The notes under the pieces were generated by a model, which did not search any database, had not been told where the DNA came from, and saw only the letters and a program-made list of their open reading frames with translations. Below are positions 62,580 through 64,000 of a stretch of DNA of 64,000 nucleotides, in pieces. The first letter of the stretch is position 1, and the number at the start of each line of letters is the position of its first letter. This DNA is from Flavobacterium psychraerolatum (lineage in GTDB: Bacteria > Bacteroidota > Bacteroidia > Flavobacteriales > Flavobacteriaceae): positions 1 through 64,000 of the forward strand of contig NZ_JAOQMX010000015.1 in assembly GCF_025960985.1 (NCBI RefSeq), read 5' to 3'. Both the position numbers and the translations under genes were made by a program.

Positions 62580-62945
62580 ATGTACGAACTCATATTTTGG
62601 CAATATCAAGAAGAGGTTTACCTCAATCATCAACTGGTTTATGAAGCTTTAATTGAAGAACAAGCTGTTGAGGGATTAGAAGTTCTCCCGGTGCAAGTGA
62701 TTCGCAATCGCATTGCTTCAGTTTTTTCTGATTGGGAAAAAGTAGATGAAGACAGTTGGCAAAACCCAAAAGGAAAAGGTGCTTTTCAAGTAAAATCGAC
62801 TCCAGAAAGTGTTTCTATTGACTGTTACGGTACCCAAGGAAAAACCATGGACAAACTAGTAAGTATCATGGAAGAGTTCAAATGCCCTTTGTTTGATCCA
62901 CAAATTCCAGCTCGTTACGATGAGTTTTACGAAGACGAGGAATAG
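62580..62945 (+). CDS. Small conserved-looking hypothetical protein
   Basis: This 121-residue acidic cytoplasmic protein begins MYELIFWQYQEEVYLNHQ. It has a possible alpha/beta core (VSIDCYGTQGKTMDKLVSIM near 77-96) and an acidic C-terminal tail. It has no signal peptide, membrane helix or catalytic motif. It is 75 bp after purM in the same direction. The spacer carries short CTTAG/CTAAG words in alternating orientation. The function is unknown. Confidence 0.75.
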   Translation: MYELIFWQYQEEVYLNHQLVYEALIEEQAVEGLEVLPVQVIRNRIASVFSDWEKVDEDSWQNPKGKGAFQVKSTPESVSIDCYGTQGKTMDKLVSIMEEFKCPLFDPQIPARYDEFYEDEE

Positions 62946-62994
62946 GTTCCTCGATTAAAGCTAGGTTTTAGAATTTGAAAATATTTTTATAGAG

Positions 62995-63034
62995 GTAGAA
63001 GATCATGTTTTTTTTTGATCTTCTACTTTTTTTT
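62995..63034 (+). terminator. Terminator after the 121-residue gene
   Basis: The 11-bp perfect stem GTAGAAGATCA (62995-63005) pairs with 63016-63026 and is followed by eight or more T. Confidence 0.9.
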
Positions 63035-63091
63035 AATTATATCGCGATTGTTGACATTATAGTTAATGGCGTTTTTATAGAATAAAAAAAA

Positions 63092-63325
63092 ATGAACAGT
63101 AATCAAGAGCAACTCATTAAACTCGCGCATACCAAGATGCCTTTTGGGAAATACGAAGGTCGTTTTTTGATTGATTTACCCGAATATTATGTAGTTTGGT
63201 ACCATAACAAAGGTTTTCCTAAGGGAGAATTGGGGCAACAACTCGAATTGATTTACGAATTAAAACTAAACGGCTTAGAGGAATTGATACGAAATATTAA
63301 AAAAAGGTATCCAAAACCAAGGTAA
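63092..63325 (+). CDS. DUF3820 family protein
   Basis: The protein has 77 residues. MPFGKYEGRFLIDLPEYYVVW near residue 15 and the FPKGELGQQL block are typical of DUF3820, a small family of unknown role. It is soluble, with a basic C-terminus. It lies between a strong terminator and pyrG, so it should have its own promoter or share the pyrG region. Confidence 0.85.
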   Translation: MNSNQEQLIKLAHTKMPFGKYEGRFLIDLPEYYVVWYHNKGFPKGELGQQLELIYELKLNGLEELIRNIKKRYPKPR

Positions 63326-63406
63326 GTAGTTAAATAAATAAAGGTTTTTATAGTAAAAATGAATCTGTTAGGGAATTGGTTATTTTCCAAATTATCTCTT
63401 TTTTAA

Positions 63407-64000
<594 letters not shown>

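Overview
The window looks like chromosome from a Flavobacterium-type bacterium (Bacteroidota, Flavobacteriia). The DNA is AT-rich. Many genes are preceded by the Bacteroidota promoter element TAnnTTTG instead of Shine-Dalgarno/E. coli-like signals. Lineage-typical genes include a TonB-dependent receptor with a CarboxypepD_reg domain, a plug/VWA fusion protein, glutamine synthetases II and III side by side, DUF5606, DUF4197, a TIGR03643-like gene and a long-type PurM. The assignment rests on gene content and style, not on a database search.

Layout. 0-2.5 kb: an accessory patch with a three-gene operon of unrecognised membrane proteins (minus strand), a DUF1016 protein lacking its nuclease half, and two near-identical perfect palindromes. 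2.7-9 kb: mtaB, then an ECF sigma / anti-sigma / VWA-plug operon and a short-chain dehydrogenase, separated by repeat-rich spacers. 9.3-20.2 kb: L,D-transpeptidase lipoprotein, PPK2 kinase, two small proteins, ilvE, mnmD, divergent oxyR-dps, a SulP transporter with a beta-carbonic anhydrase, and a LETM1-like protein. 20.4-35.1 kb: a surface-glycan (probably LPS core/O-chain) locus with nine glycosyltransferases, one GT-A-like protein, a MsbA-like ABC exporter, an FkbM methyltransferase and a Kdo/LPS kinase-like protein. 35.2-43.7 kb: housekeeping genes (dapD, ruvX, mqo, a FUSC protein, def, DUF5606, mazG, alpha/beta hydrolase). 43.8-50.1 kb: a minus-strand cluster of TonB receptor, beta-helix-like lipoprotein, metallophosphoesterase and beta-propeller-like lipoprotein, plausibly for uptake and processing of a phosphorylated nutrient. 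51-64 kb: purU with a DUF4197 gene, a small lipoprotein, a TerC-family protein, divergent GSII/GSIII, a four-gene TetR-ABC1-TIGR03643-SDR operon, purM, two small conserved genes, and the start of pyrG, cut by the window end.

The most unusual signal is a family of three short intergenic units flanking the TonB/phosphoesterase cluster (about 43.68, 50.31 and 50.80 kb). Read on the minus strand, each has a conserved upstream box, exactly 18 nt, a CAyCTTTG element, an almost invariant leader, and a GC-rich hairpin with a U-run. The outer stem pairs of the hairpin differ between copies but stay complementary. This fits three paralogous small RNAs of about 80 nt with their own promoters and terminators. 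Two of them also form direct repeats that could excise the cluster by recombination.

Other points of interest are an (AC)n tract nine bases before a glycosyltransferase start, an SDR in the TetR operon that lacks the catalytic Tyr, dispersed intergenic repeats, and a 51-codon gene abutting ruvX. I saw no tRNA, rRNA, CRISPR array, prophage or transposase.
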